A stretch of DNA of 64,000 nt from Cytobacillus citreus (GTDB lineage Bacteria > Bacillota > Bacilli > Bacillales > Cytobacillaceae). Below are positions 27,866 to 39,727 of the stretch, piece after piece. The position numbers were made by a program, and so were the translations under genes. The stretch is from NCBI RefSeq assembly GCF_018343665.1, contig NZ_JAGYPM010000002.1, positions 248,001-312,000 of the forward strand. The letters are read 5' to 3'. A model generated the notes under the pieces. That model made no database searches. It saw only the letters and a list, made by a program, of their open reading frames with translations, and was not told where the DNA came from. Numbering within the stretch: position 1 is the first letter of the stretch; each line of letters starts with the position of its first letter.

Positions 27866-28441
27866 TTGAATTTAAATGAACTTACAAAAGAAGAATTACA
27901 GGAAATGTCTTTTATTGCAATCGCTTATGAACTATTAAAAAGTAAAAAAGAAGCGATGGCATTTAAAGAAATTATGGATGAACTCATTAATCTTCTTGAG
28001 CTAACAGATGATCAAGTAAAAGCAAAAATTGCTCAGTTCTATACAGATTTAAATATTGATGGCCGCTTCTTAGGTTTAGGAGACAACAGATGGGGACTGC
28101 GAGTATGGTATCCAGTTGACCAAGTGGAAGAGGAAATTGTTACACCTATTAAACCGAAGAAGAAGAAATCGAAAAAGGCTATTGAAGATGATGATCTTGA
28201 TGATTACGATGATCTAGATGACGAAGATATCGATTATGATGATATCGACGATTTAGAAGAAGAAGAAGACCTATTAGATGATGATGACGATTTGATAGAT
28301 GATGATGATGATGATGATGATGAGGATGAGGATTTGAAAGATGATGAACTCGTTGATCGAGATGAAGAGTACGATCTTGGTGATGAGGACGAAGAGCTAG
28401 AGGACGAAGATCTCGACGTAGACGAGGATGAAGAGGAATAA
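27866..28441 (+). CDS. rpoE: RNA polymerase delta subunit
   Basis: A protein of about 191 residues with a folded N-terminal HARE-HTH domain (LNELTKEELQEMSFIAIAYE ... FYTDLNIDGRFLGLG) and a very acidic, disordered C-terminal half made of Asp/Glu runs. Delta speeds RNA polymerase recycling and tunes promoter choice. A GTG opens the frame three codons earlier, but AAAGGA sits only 1 nt before it and 10 nt before the TTG used here. pyrG follows, as in other Bacillus. Confidence 0.92.
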   Translation: MNLNELTKEELQEMSFIAIAYELLKSKKEAMAFKEIMDELINLLELTDDQVKAKIAQFYTDLNIDGRFLGLGDNRWGLRVWYPVDQVEEEIVTPIKPKKKKSKKAIEDDDLDDYDDLDDEDIDYDDIDDLEEEEDLLDDDDDLIDDDDDDDDEDEDLKDDELVDRDEEYDLGDEDEELEDEDLDVDEDEEE

Positions 28442-28449
28442 TAATCATC

Positions 28450-28478
28450 TTGACTTTTCATTAATAGGCTTGTACAAT
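28450..28478 (+). promoter_or_regulatory. pyrG promoter
   Basis: TTGACT and TACAAT are 17 bp apart, with a TG directly before the -10. The transcript would start at GGGC about 8 nt downstream, as needed for G slippage. Confidence 0.8.
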
Positions 28479-28485
28479 CATTTTT

Positions 28486-28566
28486 GGGCTCCTTAAAAAA
28501 GGAACGATTCATTAGACGCGAATAGCGCTCCCTTACTTGTGATGAGTAAGCGGAGCGTTTTTTATT
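28486..28566 (+). promoter_or_regulatory. pyrG leader: CTP-sensing attenuator with reiterative G start
   Basis: The predicted RNA starts GGGCUCC. About 40 nt later a terminator begins whose 5' arm contains GCUCCCUUAC (CGCTCCCTTACT / AGTAAGCGGAGCG, then Ts). In B. subtilis, low CTP makes polymerase add extra Gs at the 5' end, and the poly-G pairs with the C/U-rich GCUCCCUUUC to block termination. The same parts are here in the same order. Confidence 0.85.
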
Positions 28567-28689
28567 TTTTATGGAACCAGATGACCCCCACTACAACCGC
28601 ACAGCCATTTCTGAATGAGTGCTGCGCAATAAATTAAATTCATTATTTTAGTCTTTAAATAAAGGCGAATATGCACAAACTTAAGATGA

Positions 28690-30306
<1,617 letters not shown>

Positions 30307-30309
30307 TTA

Positions 30310-30462
30310 GAAAAGCGCAAGCGCCTTGCTCACCCCCGACAAGCACAAGACGAGCCTCTCAGAAAGGTGTTCTTTACCTTTTTGGGAGGATTGGCTTGTG
30401 ACCTCGAGGGGGTAGGCGCTGAAGCTAGACATTTCTCAAACTCGAAAAAAGTTATACTTTCT
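30310..30462. repeat. Family A repeat, copy A4
   Basis: It begins GAAAAGCGCAAGCGCC right after pyrG and ends with the common GACATTTCTCAAACTCG, then AAAGTTATACTTTC. AGCGCCT near the left end can pair with AGGCGCT near the right end, so the RNA would fold back on itself. It is reversed relative to A2 and lacks the complete 72-nt module. Confidence 0.7.
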
Positions 30463-30471
30463 TATTATTAG

Positions 30472-30524
30472 AAAAGGGGGCGAACTCTTAGTCGATTGCT
30501 CGGCTTAGAGACGCCCCTTATTTA
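30472..30524 (+). terminator. Probable terminator downstream of pyrG
   Basis: AAGGGGGCG pairs with CGCCCCTT (one bulge), with an inner arm CTCT-AGTCG / CGGCT-AGAG, followed by an AT-rich tail. It lies beyond the family A repeat. Confidence 0.6.
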
Positions 30525-30536
30525 TTAACAATGTTT

Positions 30537-30869
30537 TTTATCGCAGATTAACGGGCAGTAAGACCCCCACTTCAAGGTTGCGAGAGAATTAAAGAAACCT
30601 AAGTGGGGGATCAACTGCCCGTAAAGGCCCGACGACGGACACGATGTCCTAGTCAGGCGAAAGCCACAGGACAAGGAGTACTTCATCCGCATTTCATCGC
30701 ACGACCGAAAGCAGAGCTTTTGGGAGGACGTGGCGTTTTGAGCGTGATTGGTTCAACTAACCATCAGTGGGGGATGAACGCAGACTAAAGACACGACGTC
30801 CTGTCGTAACGTCTGCAATAGCACGTCCTGTGCGTCGAAAAACCCCCACTGATGGAAGTTTCACTTTAT
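30537..30869 (+). mobile_element. Family B element, copy B2 (full length)
   Basis: About 333 bp with TTTAT on both flanks, the same left and right hairpins, and the same internal 72-nt module (30663-30734) as B1. Only a handful of bases differ from B1. The two copies are in direct orientation and flank rpoE-pyrG. Confidence 0.8.
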
Positions 30870-30951
30870 TGTGGAGATATTTCAGCCTTTGGATAATTTA
30901 GAAAGAAATCAACTACTCGTCGCTTTCTCTAATCCAACCTCCAACTTTTAA

Positions 30952-31479
30952 TTACTCATATTCTTCAAGAATTTCTTCTAGTATGAACTTAATTCCATAA
31001 TACACATAAAGTGCAGCCATCGATGCAGGATAGCCAAAGCGGTTGCCGGCTTCGTCTGGCAACAGGCCTTTTGTGAGCTTTAGGTCAATATGGATATCAG
31101 CTAGTTCTGCTAAGCCTTTATCATTAGATTGAATCGAGGACACCACAACAAAGGGGATTCTTTTCTCTGAAAGGGATTCTGCCAGTTTGATTGCCTCTTC
31201 ATCTGTGGCATTTCTCGTTACAATAAGAAATCTGTCTGTTTCAGATATTTCTTCAAGTGGTTTATCAATGGACCAAATGGAGGCGTTTTTTAGAGGCTCT
31301 TGACTTTTTGTTGCTTCATATCCAACGGCCTTCATTTCCTTTGTTGCAAAAATGTAGATCCTTCCACTACCGATAGCAGCCTGTGCAAGAAGTCTAGCCC
31401 CATCCTCCATTGCATAATTTTCCTTTTCCTGTATGCGATTAAATAGCCCAGTAAGCTGAGTAGAAAACATTTTTAACAT
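30952..31479 (-). CDS. ywjG: DUF2529 family protein YwjG
   Basis: A 175-residue soluble protein with an alternating alpha/beta pattern (IYIFATKEMKAVGYEA, RFLIVTRNATDEEAI, IPFVVVSSIQ) that resembles a SIS-type sugar-phosphate fold. No function is established. The ATG has AAAGGGG 8 nt upstream. It is divergent from spo0F, as in B. subtilis between pyrG and spo0F. Confidence 0.82.
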   Translation of the reverse strand: MLKMFSTQLTGLFNRIQEKENYAMEDGARLLAQAAIGSGRIYIFATKEMKAVGYEATKSQEPLKNASIWSIDKPLEEISETDRFLIVTRNATDEEAIKLAESLSEKRIPFVVVSSIQSNDKGLAELADIHIDLKLTKGLLPDEAGNRFGYPASMAALYVYYGIKFILEEILEEYE

Positions 31480-31613
31480 AATTTTTCCCCTTTACAAGAT
31501 TCTGAAATAGTTAGCAATGTTAATGATTATTGTTTAACATGTCCTAATAATTAACTCAATTATATGGAATGTGGGCAAAAAGGTAAAATTACGGATGGCA
31601 AATTTTAATGACG

Positions 31614-31641
31614 GCAGGATTTTACAGGTGGAAAATAGAAT
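31614..31641 (+). promoter_or_regulatory. Sigma-H promoter of spo0F
   Basis: GCAGGATTT matches the sigma-H -35 consensus RNAGGAWWW at every position. After 12 bp, ATAGAAT matches the -10 RNNGAAT. spo0F has a sigma-H promoter in B. subtilis. A Spo0A box was looked for nearby, but only a weak TGACGGC was seen. Confidence 0.8.
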
Positions 31642-31705
31642 TAATGAGAAGGGGAAGATAATAAGTTTGATTAAACTTTTTATACGAAGGGAAGAGGTGG
31701 GTTGA

Positions 31706-32080
31706 TTGAAGGGGAAAATTTTAATTGTAGATGATCAGTTCGGAATCCGTATTTTACTTAATGAAGTGTTGCAGAAAGAAGGGTACGAAACATACCAGGC
31801 TGCTAATGGCGTCCAGGCGCTTGAAATTGTCTCCGAACATTCACCTGATTTAGTTCTGCTCGATATGAAAATCCCAGGTATGGATGGGATTGAAATATTA
31901 AAAAGAATGAGAGTGATTGATAAGGAAATTCGTGTCATCATTATGACAGCTTACGGAGAACTAGATATGATTCAGGAAGCTCGGGATTTAGGAGCATTAA
32001 CCCATTTTGCGAAACCTTTTGATATTGATGATATCCGTGCGGCTGTTAAGAAGTATTTGCCGTTAACAAACTCCTATTAA
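31706..32080 (+). CDS. spo0F: Sporulation phosphorelay response regulator Spo0F
   Basis: A 124-residue single-domain receiver with no output domain. The acidic pair Asp9-Asp10, phospho-acceptor Asp53 in [13 protein letters not shown], the MTAYGEL threonine and the lysine in HFAKPFD are all present. It takes phosphate from Kin histidine kinases and passes it to Spo0B. It is very close to B. subtilis Spo0F; the numbering is one less because the N-terminus is shorter. It starts at TTG with AGGTGG 6 nt upstream. Confidence 0.96.
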   Translation: MKGKILIVDDQFGIRILLNEVLQKEGYETYQAANGVQALEIVSEHSPDLVLLDMKIPGMDGIEILKRMRVIDKEIRVIIMTAYGELDMIQEARDLGALTHFAKPFDIDDIRAAVKKYLPLTNSY

Positions 32081-32388
32081 TCATCATTTATATTGAAAAA
32101 AAGCTAATGGGTAATGGCATTTTTTTTTTCCTTTTGGTATGATACAAGTGAATTCCATAGGATCGATTTCGTTTGAACAGGAAGTTACATATTCGAATTT
32201 ATTAAAGGAAAGACTTTAATAGAACAATTTCAGTCTTTCAAATCTCTGTAAAAGAAGGTATATTGGACCGCCATATAAAATAGATGGCGGAACGGATGTT
32301 TGTCAGCTTTTGCTAAAGAGAAACATCATATCCTTCACAAAAAAATCCTGTGAGAATAAGAAACGATGATGATTAAGGAGGAAGAAAG
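32081..32388. other. Intergenic region between spo0F and fbaA
   Basis: 308 bp without a gene. After spo0F an A-run, a weak GC-containing hairpin and ten Ts (about 32096-32130) may end transcription. A perfect 7-bp inverted repeat CCGCCAT / ATGGCGG (32268-32290) lies before fbaA and could be an operator. No convincing -35/-10 pair was found. Confidence 0.45.
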
Positions 32389-33246
32389 ATGCCTTTAGTT
32401 TCAATGACTGAAATGCTTAATAAAGGAAAATCCGAAGGTTATGCGGTAGGTCAATTTAACTTAAATAATCTTGAGTATACTCAGGCCATTCTTCAAGCAG
32501 CAGAGGAGGAGAAATCCCCTGTTATTCTTGGTGTGTCTGAAGGTGCTGCCCGTTATATGGGTGGGTTTAAAACCGTTGTAAAAATGGTAGAAGGCTTGCT
32601 TGAAGATTATAAAATTACAGTACCTGTAGCGATTCATTTAGATCATGGATCTAGCTTTGATAAATGTAAAGAAGCAATAGATGCTGGCTTCACTTCCGTT
32701 ATGATTGATGCTTCACATGATCCTTTTGAAGAAAATGTGGCCATCACTTCAAAGGTAGTCGAATATGCACATGCAAAAGGAGTATCTGTTGAAGCGGAAT
32801 TAGGAACTGTTGGCGGACAGGAAGATGATGTTGTCGCTGATGGGGTTATTTATGCAGATGCTAAAGAATGTGATGAGCTTGTTAAACGTACGAAAATTGA
32901 CTGTTTAGCTCCTGCTTTAGGTTCTGTACATGGTCCATACAAAGGGGAGCCAAAACTAGGCTTTGCTGAAATGGAAGAGATCGGAAACCTTACAGGAGTG
33001 CCACTTGTTCTTCATGGCGGCACGGGAATCCCTACAAAGGATATTCAAAGAGCAGTTTCTCTAGGAACTGCAAAAATTAACGTAAATACGGAGAACCAAA
33101 TTGCTTCTGCCAAGCGTGTGCGCGAAGTATTAGCGGAAAATCCAAATATGTACGATCCTCGCAAATACCTAGGTCCTGCCCGGGATGCCATTAAAGAAAC
33201 AGTCATTGGCAAAATGCGTGAGTTTGGTTCTTCTGGTAAAGCTTAA
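32389..33246 (+). CDS. fbaA: Class II fructose-bisphosphate aldolase
   Basis: The 285-residue zinc enzyme splits fructose 1,6-bisphosphate in glycolysis and makes it in gluconeogenesis. The zinc and active-site region [12 protein letters not shown], the [14 protein letters not shown] strand, [10 protein letters not shown] and HGGTGIP are all present. The ATG has AAGGAGGAAG upstream. It is followed by a hairpin and tal, the usual Bacillus order. Confidence 0.96.
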   Translation: MPLVSMTEMLNKGKSEGYAVGQFNLNNLEYTQAILQAAEEEKSPVILGVSEGAARYMGGFKTVVKMVEGLLEDYKITVPVAIHLDHGSSFDKCKEAIDAGFTSVMIDASHDPFEENVAITSKVVEYAHAKGVSVEAELGTVGGQEDDVVADGVIYADAKECDELVKRTKIDCLAPALGSVHGPYKGEPKLGFAEMEEIGNLTGVPLVLHGGTGIPTKDIQRAVSLGTAKINVNTENQIASAKRVREVLAENPNMYDPRKYLGPARDAIKETVIGKMREFGSSGKA

Positions 33247-33267
33247 TAAGAGCAAATATTTTTTTAG

Positions 33268-33299
33268 GAAACCGCCTTCGATTATAGAGGCGGTTTCCA
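33268..33299 (+). terminator. Hairpin between fbaA and tal
   Basis: GGAAACCGCCT / AGGCGGTTTCC is an 11-bp perfect stem. The T-content after it is modest, so partial read-through into tal is likely. Confidence 0.65.
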
Positions 33300-33327
33300 T
33301 TCATTTATCTAAAAGGAGGAAATTATT

Positions 33328-33972
33328 ATGAAATTTTTTATTGATACAGCAAATATGGAAGAAATTAAAGAAGCGTATTCATTAGGCATTGTGGCAGGGG
33401 TAACAACAAACCCATCTTTAGTTGCCAAAGAAAAAAATGTTTCGTTCCACGAGCGCCTTCGAGAAATTACAGAGCTTGTCCCTGGTTCTGTAAGTGCGGA
33501 AGTTATTGCTCTTGATGCAGAAGGCATGATTAAAGAAGGTAAAGAATTAGCAGCGATTGCTCCAAATATTACAATTAAAGTACCGATGACACCTGATGGA
33601 TTGAAAGCTGTCCATGCTTTTTCAAAAGAAGGTATCAAAACAAATGTCACTTTAATTTTTAGCGCTAATCAAGCATTGCTTGCAGCTAGAGCTGGTGCAA
33701 CGTATGTATCTCCTTTCTTAGGAAGACTAGATGATATTGGCCATAATGGGCTTGATTTAATTTCAACCATTGCAGAAATATTTGCGATTCATGATATCAA
33801 AACTGAAATTATTGCTGCTTCCATTCGCCATCCGCAGCATGTGACGGATTCAGCATTACGAGGTGCTCATATCGCAACAATTCCGTTCAAAGTAATCAAG
33901 CAATTATTCAATCACCCGCTTACAGATAAGGGCATTGAAGCCTTTCTTGCAGACTGGAATTCACGTTCTTAA
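33328..33972 (+). CDS. tal: Transaldolase / fructose-6-phosphate aldolase family protein
   Basis: A 214-residue small TIM-barrel aldolase of the TalC/FSA group, with [11 protein letters not shown] near the N-terminus and the Schiff-base Lys84 in [14 protein letters not shown]. It corresponds to B. subtilis YwjH. Whether it acts as transaldolase or as fructose-6-phosphate aldolase cannot be decided here. The ATG has AAAAGGAGG 8 nt upstream. Confidence 0.92.
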   Translation: MKFFIDTANMEEIKEAYSLGIVAGVTTNPSLVAKEKNVSFHERLREITELVPGSVSAEVIALDAEGMIKEGKELAAIAPNITIKVPMTPDGLKAVHAFSKEGIKTNVTLIFSANQALLAARAGATYVSPFLGRLDDIGHNGLDLISTIAEIFAIHDIKTEIIAASIRHPQHVTDSALRGAHIATIPFKVIKQLFNHPLTDKGIEAFLADWNSRS

Positions 33973-34310
33973 ACAACCTCACCATACTGCGTGCCTATAA
34001 CTAAAAAAATATATTAGTTTAAATAGATTTTATACAAGTTTGGGTTTTACTTATCGTCTATTTAGGGTAAAGTGTTAATGATTAAATCTTAGGAATTCTG
34101 ACTTAATTTTAACTTTTTCTAATATCATGACATGAGAATTGTTTTTTCGTGTAAACTAGAAGATAGGGAAAATGTCTGTATTTTTAAGTTTGTTTTGGTA
34201 AAAGGACAAGCTAGTGACCAGAAATCGGCAATCTCGTCGATTTCTGCCATTCAAATAACTAACAAGCACGCATGTTTCTTATTATTTTACGGCGTAGAAG
34301 GGAGCAAAAA
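33973..34310. other. Intergenic region between tal and murA
   Basis: 338 bp, mostly AT-rich. It contains a hairpin AGAAATCG / CGATTTCT (34220-34245) of the recurring AAATCGG type, not followed by a clean T-run. A 64-codon frame overlaps the murA start but has no family features. No reliable promoter was assigned. Confidence 0.45.
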
Positions 34311-35597
34311 ATGGAAAAGCTTATGATTGCAGGCGGTTACCCTTTAAAAGGAACTGTTCGAATTAGCGGGGCAAAAAATAGTGCAGTGGCATTGATTCCG
34401 GCTACAATTCTGGCTGATTCGCCTGTCATAATTGAAGGACTGCCAAATATTTCGGATGTTCAAATTTTAAAAGGACTGCTTGAAGAACTTGGAGGAACGG
34501 TTCATTTTGATGGAAATGATATGACCGTTGACCCGTCCTCTATGATTTCCATGCCTATGCCGAATGGAAAAGTAAAAAAACTGCGTGCCTCTTATTATTT
34601 AATGGGTGCCATGCTAGGAAGGTTCAAAAAAGCAGTCATTGGCCTGCCAGGAGGTTGTCATCTTGGTCCAAGACCCATTGATCAGCATATTAAAGGCTTC
34701 GAGGCTCTTGGTGCAAGTGTGACAAATGAGCAAGGTGCGATTTATCTTCGAGCAGATGAGCTTAGAGGAGCTCGAATATACCTTGATGTTGTCAGTGTCG
34801 GAGCTACAATCAACATAATGCTAGCTGCCGTTAAAGCAAAGGGAAGAACGATTATTGAGAATGCGGCGAAGGAACCGGAGATCATTGATGTTGCAACTTT
34901 GCTGACAAATATGGGTGCAAAGATCAAAGGAGCCGGAACGGATGTAATTCGAATAGATGGCGTCGAGAAGCTTCACGGATGCCAGCATACGATTATCCCG
35001 GACAGAATAGAGGCAGGAACTTATATGCTTCTGGGCGCCGCAGCAGGTGAAGGAATTACGATCGATAATATTATCCCTCTGCATTTAGAATCCCTTATTG
35101 CTAAGCTGAGAGAAATGGGTACTCATATTGAAGCTGGGGATGATCAAATATATATCAAGCCAGCTGACAAAATGAAATCAGTTGATATTAAAACACTTGT
35201 TTACCCAGGGTTCCCAACAGACCTTCAGCAGCCGTTTACTTCTTTATTAACTAATGCCGTCGGGACAAGTATGGTGACAGACACTATTTATGGTGCCCGA
35301 TTTAAACATATTGATGAATTACGAAGAATGAACGCTAATATTAAAGTCGAAGGCCGTTCAGCCATTATTAATGGTCCTGTCAAACTCCAAGGTGCTAAAG
35401 TAAAGGCAAGTGACTTGCGTGCTGGTGCAGCATTAGTGATTGCTGGCTTAATGGCTGAGGGTATTACAGAAGTTACCGGGTTAGAGCATATTGACCGGGG
35501 TTATAGCCACCTTGTCGAAAAATTAAATGGACTAGGTGCAACGGTTTGGCGTGAAAATTTAACAAAAGAAGAACTAGAACAAATGAAAAATACTTAG
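34311..35597 (+). CDS. murAB: UDP-N-acetylglucosamine 1-carboxyvinyltransferase 2
   Basis: A 428-residue enolpyruvyl transferase for the first committed step of peptidoglycan synthesis. [16 protein letters not shown], the catalytic Cys116 in [16 protein letters not shown] (the fosfomycin target) and the repeated alpha/beta units are present. Position between tal and glpX marks it as the second copy (MurAB/MurZ). The frame opens 13 codons earlier, but AAGGGAG sits 6 nt before the ATG chosen. Confidence 0.93.
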   Translation: MEKLMIAGGYPLKGTVRISGAKNSAVALIPATILADSPVIIEGLPNISDVQILKGLLEELGGTVHFDGNDMTVDPSSMISMPMPNGKVKKLRASYYLMGAMLGRFKKAVIGLPGGCHLGPRPIDQHIKGFEALGASVTNEQGAIYLRADELRGARIYLDVVSVGATINIMLAAVKAKGRTIIENAAKEPEIIDVATLLTNMGAKIKGAGTDVIRIDGVEKLHGCQHTIIPDRIEAGTYMLLGAAAGEGITIDNIIPLHLESLIAKLREMGTHIEAGDDQIYIKPADKMKSVDIKTLVYPGFPTDLQQPFTSLLTNAVGTSMVTDTIYGARFKHIDELRRMNANIKVEGRSAIINGPVKLQGAKVKASDLRAGAALVIAGLMAEGITEVTGLEHIDRGYSHLVEKLNGLGATVWRENLTKEELEQMKNT

Positions 35598-35718
35598 TTG
35601 AAAGAAGCTATTGATTTTTTGGAAGAAATAACAATTGGATCCCTATCCATTTAAAAATTCAACAAATGACAATCAAGCATGAAATTGAAACAGCATAGAA
35701 CTAGAGGGGGAATTTAGG

Positions 35719-36681
35719 ATGGAACGAAGTCTTACAATGGAACTTGTCCGTGTAACAGAAGGAGCAGCATTGGCATCTGCCCGCTGGATGGGAAGAGGAA
35801 AAAAGGACGAGGCTGATGATGCGGCAACAACTGCTATGCGAAATGTGTTTGATACCGTGCCAATGAAAGGAACAGTCGTTATTGGCGAAGGTGAAATGGA
35901 TGAAGCACCAATGCTTTACATAGGAGAAAAGCTTGGTACAGGCTACGGTCCACGAGTAGATGTGGCGGTTGATCCACTCGAAGGAACGAATATCGTTGCA
36001 TCAGGCAGCTGGAATGCATTAGCGGTACTTGCTGTTGCTGATCATGGCAATTTGCTTCATGCTCCTGATATGTATATGGATAAAATCGCCGTTGGTCCAG
36101 AAGCAGTTGGCCAAATTGATATTAATGCATCCGTATTAGATAATTTGAAAGCAGTGGCAAAAGCGAAAAATAAAGATATCGCTGATGTTGTGGCAACCGT
36201 ATTGAATCGCGACAGACATGAACATATTATTCGTCAGCTTCGAGAAGCCGGAGCAAGAATTAAACTAATTAATGATGGCGATGTTGCAGGTGCAATCAAT
36301 ACGGCATTTGATCATACTGGGGTCGATATTTTATTCGGATCTGGTGGAGCGCCAGAGGGCGTTATAGCTGCTGTTGCACTTAAGTGCCTTGGGGGAGAAC
36401 TTCAAGGAAAGCTTATTCCTCAGAATGATGCTGAAATCGAGCGTTGCAAAAAGATGGGATTAGATGTAAACAAAATCCTTCTAATGGAAGACTTAGTAAA
36501 AGGCGATGACGCTATTTTTGCAGCTACTGGCGTGACGGACGGTGAACTTCTGCGCGGCGTGCAATTTAAAGGATCTTATGGTTCCACACATTCAGTCGTT
36601 ATGCGAGCGAAGTCAGGAACAGTACGCTTCATTGATGGTCGCCATAGTCTTCAGAAAAAACCAAATCTAGTCATTGGTTAA
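35719..36681 (+). CDS. glpX: Class II fructose-1,6-bisphosphatase GlpX
   Basis: The 320-residue enzyme removes the 1-phosphate of fructose 1,6-bisphosphate for gluconeogenesis. The metal-site motifs [17 protein letters not shown] and [13 protein letters not shown] are clear, as is [12 protein letters not shown]. It corresponds to YwjI in B. subtilis. The ATG has GAGGGGGAAT upstream. An inverted repeat AGGTCTG/CAGACCT (36747-36771) lies after it. Confidence 0.94.
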   Translation: MERSLTMELVRVTEGAALASARWMGRGKKDEADDAATTAMRNVFDTVPMKGTVVIGEGEMDEAPMLYIGEKLGTGYGPRVDVAVDPLEGTNIVASGSWNALAVLAVADHGNLLHAPDMYMDKIAVGPEAVGQIDINASVLDNLKAVAKAKNKDIADVVATVLNRDRHEHIIRQLREAGARIKLINDGDVAGAINTAFDHTGVDILFGSGGAPEGVIAAVALKCLGGELQGKLIPQNDAEIERCKKMGLDVNKILLMEDLVKGDDAIFAATGVTDGELLRGVQFKGSYGSTHSVVMRAKSGTVRFIDGRHSLQKKPNLVIG

Positions 36682-36869
36682 CTTTTTTCAAAGTCTATTG
36701 GAAAATGGATTCTAAGAACCAATAATAAGAGGATCATAAATAGATAAGGTCTGGCATAATATTGTCAGACCTACCCACTTCTTCCTGCCAAAAATACTTG
36801 TTTCCGTGATATAAATAAAATTTAGTTGATTAAAACTTCTATTAAAGGGTAAAATAGAAATTGTTTTTG

Positions 36870-37052
36870 ATAAAGAAAACTCGCTGATTGGCGAGCCTTA
36901 GAAGGCGAAGACAGAGGCATAGTTGCACTTATACTTAATTCCTAAAATTGCCAACTGCGTCGAATCATCTTCTACGCTGGCAATTTATACTTTCTTAACG
37001 AGTTAGAAAAGCTCGGCGTTCGTAAGTCTTCTTGGCGAATGCCTTAGTATGA
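36870..37052. repeat. Family E repeat, copy E2 (uninterrupted), joined to a family D fragment
   Basis: The left 125 bp (AAACTCGCTGATTGGCGAGC ... GTTGCACTTATACTTAATTCC ... CTGGCAATTTATACTTTCT) is the intact form of E1. The right part (AAAGCTCGGCGTTCGTAAG, then CTTGGCGAATGCC) resembles a reversed, decayed family D end. Together with flanking AT-rich DNA it fills most of the 600-bp gap before rho. Confidence 0.65.
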
Positions 37053-37180
37053 GTATGCTAACAAACTTTAACAATCCGATTGGAAAAGAAAGGAAACCTC
37101 GATTACTAACCATTCAAATGGTTGGATTAGAAGTATGGCTCCTTATTGGACTTATCCTCAGGTTATATGTAAATATATAA
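37049..37180 (+). CDS. Possible 43-residue membrane peptide upstream of rho
   Basis: An ATG frame encodes 43 residues whose C-terminal half, MVGLEVWLLIGLILRLYVNI, would make one membrane helix after a basic stretch (GKERKPR). No ribosome binding site is seen, and the 5' end overlaps a repeat fragment, so it may be chance. I do not recognise it. Confidence 0.2.
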   Translation: MSMLTNFNNPIGKERKPRLLTIQMVGLEVWLLIGLILRLYVNI

Positions 37181-37284
37181 TAATAGTTTTGCCTCAATAA
37201 TTTATTTTCCTTTTTTTTGTATTTATTAGTAAGTCTGAGTGTTAATAAAAAAGATGTTTGAAAATTCAAAAGTGTGGTGTCAAT

Positions 37285-38553
37285 ATGGGATTAAATATAA
37301 CAAGTTTAGAAAATATGAAATTAAAAGAGCTTTACGAGCTTGCTCGCGAATATAAAGTTTCTTATTACAGTAAATTAACAAAGAAAGAATTGATTTTTTC
37401 CATTTTAAAGGCGAGAGCTGAAAAAGAAGGATATTTCTTTATGGAGGGTGTTCTCGAGATCATCCAATCAGAGGGCTTTGGCTTCCTCAGACCAATTAAT
37501 TATTCTCCTAGCTCAGAAGATATTTATATTTCCGCTTCCCAAATTCGTCGTTTTGACTTAAGGAATGGAGATAAAGTATCTGGTAAGGTTCGTCCTCCAA
37601 AGGAAAATGAACGCTATTTTGGCCTTCTGCAAGTCGAAGCTGTAAATGGCGATGACCCAGAATCTGCAAAGGAACGTGTGCATTTCCCTGCCTTAACACC
37701 TTTATATCCAGATAGCCAGATGAAATTAGAAACAACCCAAAAGCATCTATCCACTCGAATTATGGATGTCCTTGCTCCGGTTGGATTTGGTCAGCGTGGA
37801 TTAATTGTTGCTCCACCAAAAGCAGGTAAAACAATGCTTTTAAAGGAGATTGCTAATAGTATTACAACTAATCACCCTGAAGTGGAGCTAATCGTTCTAT
37901 TAATTGACGAGCGTCCAGAAGAAGTGACAGATATAGAGCGTTCTGTCGCGGGAGATGTTGTCAGCTCAACCTTTGACGAGGTTCCTGAAAATCATATTAA
38001 GGTTGCCGAGCTTGTTCTTGAGCGCGCGATGCGTTTAGTTGAGCATAAGCGTGATGTTGTCATCTTAATGGATAGCATAACAAGATTAGCGAGAGCCTAT
38101 AACCTTGTGATTCCGCCGAGCGGCAGAACATTATCAGGGGGGATTGACCCAGCTGCGTTCCATCGTCCAAAGCGCTTCTTCGGTGCAGCTCGTAATATTG
38201 AAGAGGGCGGCAGCTTGACGATTTTAGCTACTGCACTCGTGGATACAGGTTCACGGATGGATGATGTAATTTACGAGGAATTCAAAGGGACGGGAAATAT
38301 GGAGCTTCACCTTGACCGTTCGCTTGCTGAGCGGAGAATCTTCCCAGCGATTGATATCCGCCGTTCAGGTACACGTAAAGAAGAGCTTCTTATTCAGAAG
38401 GATCAGCTTGACATGCTTTGGGCAATTCGCAAATCAATGTCAGATTCACCTGATTTTGCTGAGAAGTTCTTGCGTAAACTAAGACAGACAAAATCAAATG
38501 AGGATTTCTTTGCGAATCTGGCAGAGGAAATGAAAGCAAAGCGTACACATTAA
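37285..38553 (+). CDS. rho: Transcription termination factor Rho
   Basis: A hexameric RNA helicase, about 422 residues. It has the N-terminal SAP-like helices ([19 protein letters not shown]), an OB-fold RNA-binding domain ([16 protein letters not shown]), the P-loop in [13 protein letters not shown], and the Walker B and Q/R-loop region [16 protein letters not shown]. It is very close to B. subtilis Rho. A TTG opens the frame nine codons earlier without a ribosome binding site; the ATG with GTGGTG before it fits better, though neither site is strong. Confidence 0.93.
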   Translation: MGLNITSLENMKLKELYELAREYKVSYYSKLTKKELIFSILKARAEKEGYFFMEGVLEIIQSEGFGFLRPINYSPSSEDIYISASQIRRFDLRNGDKVSGKVRPPKENERYFGLLQVEAVNGDDPESAKERVHFPALTPLYPDSQMKLETTQKHLSTRIMDVLAPVGFGQRGLIVAPPKAGKTMLLKEIANSITTNHPEVELIVLLIDERPEEVTDIERSVAGDVVSSTFDEVPENHIKVAELVLERAMRLVEHKRDVVILMDSITRLARAYNLVIPPSGRTLSGGIDPAAFHRPKRFFGAARNIEEGGSLTILATALVDTGSRMDDVIYEEFKGTGNMELHLDRSLAERRIFPAIDIRRSGTRKEELLIQKDQLDMLWAIRKSMSDSPDFAEKFLRKLRQTKSNEDFFANLAEEMKAKRTH

Positions 38554-38765
38554 TTGAAAAGTGATGGCGTCCTCGAATCTTTAGAAGCCAATTCTAGGCA
38601 AAAAGAATAAATTTCCTTTTCTAGAATTGAATCAAATATTGCAAAATGGGAATTGCCTTGTTATAATAATTCCAGTGTGTTTTTGAATTTATTCGGTTGT
38701 CATTTGATTGCCGGTAATAGATAACTCTGTTTCAGTATGATTCAGGGCGGAAGGAGATGAAAAGA

Positions 38766-38972
38766 ATGAAAGCAGGAATTCATCCAAATTACAATAAAGC
38801 AATGGTGAAATGTGCATGTGGTAATGAGTTTGAAACGGGTTCTGTTCAACAAGAAATCCGTGTTGAAACTTGCTCTGAGTGCCATCCATTTTATACAGGA
38901 CGTCAAAAATTCGCTGAAGCAGGCGGACGTGTTGATCGTTTCAACAAAAAATACGGCCTTAAGCAACAATAA
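38766..38972 (+). CDS. rpmE: Ribosomal protein L31 (zinc-binding form)
   Basis: A 68-residue protein with the cysteine pairs of the zinc-containing C+ form: CACGNEF and [11 protein letters not shown]. subtilis replaces this form by YtiA when zinc is short. An ATG three codons upstream lies only 1 nt from GGAAGGAG; the one chosen is about 10 nt away and gives [11 protein letters not shown] terminator follows. Confidence 0.95.
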   Translation: MKAGIHPNYNKAMVKCACGNEFETGSVQQEIRVETCSECHPFYTGRQKFAEAGGRVDRFNKKYGLKQQ

Positions 38973-38980
38973 TAAAAACC

Positions 38981-39015
38981 AAAACAGGCAAGTTTACTTT
39001 CTTGCCTGTTTTTTA
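38981..39015 (+). terminator. Intrinsic terminator after rpmE
   Basis: AAAACAGGCAAG / CTTGCCTGTTTT is a 12-bp perfect stem with an 8-nt loop and a T-run. Confidence 0.92.
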
Positions 39016-39041
39016 TTGTCTAAAAGGAGGACAGGCCTTCT

Positions 39042-39659
39042 ATGTATGTAATGAAGCATCACGGGTGGGTAGAGGTTATTTGCGGAAGTATGTTTTCGGG
39101 TAAATCTGAGGAACTAATTCGTCGGGTGCGCAGAGTGCAATTTGCGAAGCAGCAGTTGGTGGTTTTTAAGCCGCAAATTGATAATCGCTATAGTGATGAG
39201 GCGGTTGTTTCTCATAACGGTACTGCTTTTACAGCCATACCTATTTCACGTTCAACTGATATTTTTAAACATATTCATTCTGAAATTGACGTCATTGCGA
39301 TTGATGAGGTTCAATTTTTTGACTCTGAAATAGTAAAGGTCATCCAGCATCTTGCCGATAGCGGTCATCGCGTCATTGCTGCGGGGCTTGACCAGGATTT
39401 CCGCGGAGAACCGTTTGGTCAAATGCCAGCTTTAATGGCGATCGCAGAATTAGTTACTAAGCTGCAGGCTGTTTGCGCTGTTTGTGGGTCACCTGCTAGC
39501 CGTACACAAAGATTAATTAATGGGGAGCCTGCGTCATATGATGATCCAGTCATATTAGTTGGAGCATCAGAAGCATATGAGCCTCGCTGCCGCCACCATC
39601 ATGAAGTGCCAAAATCACCAAATATTTTAGATGGAAAAAAGAAAACTCAATCTTTATAA
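39042..39659 (+). CDS. tdk: Thymidine kinase
   Basis: A 205-residue type II thymidine kinase that phosphorylates thymidine in salvage. The P-loop is [11 protein letters not shown], the DEVQFF Walker B region is present, and the zinc ligands lie in VCAVCG and in CRHHHE near the C-terminus. The first ATG, 11 nt from AAAGGAGG, is used. It lies between rpmE and prfA as in B. subtilis, although other genes intervene here. Confidence 0.95.
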   Translation: MYVMKHHGWVEVICGSMFSGKSEELIRRVRRVQFAKQQLVVFKPQIDNRYSDEAVVSHNGTAFTAIPISRSTDIFKHIHSEIDVIAIDEVQFFDSEIVKVIQHLADSGHRVIAAGLDQDFRGEPFGQMPALMAIAELVTKLQAVCAVCGSPASRTQRLINGEPASYDDPVILVGASEAYEPRCRHHHEVPKSPNILDGKKKTQSL

Positions 39660-39677
39660 TTTCTACCTATATTCCTT

Positions 39678-39714
39678 AAAAAAACTGTCTGAAATCATTC
39701 AGGCAGTTTTTTTA
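39678..39714 (+). terminator. Intrinsic terminator after tdk
   Basis: AAAAACTGTCTGAA / TTCAGGCAGTTTTT (one wobble) with a 4-nt loop, followed by Ts. Confidence 0.9.
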
Positions 39715-39727
39715 TGTTTTGATGAAC

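Noticed and set aside
28179..28512. Antisense ORFs opposite rpoE rich in His or Ser
   Set aside because: They are complements of the Asp/Glu codon runs (GAT, GAA, GAC) of the delta subunit tail.
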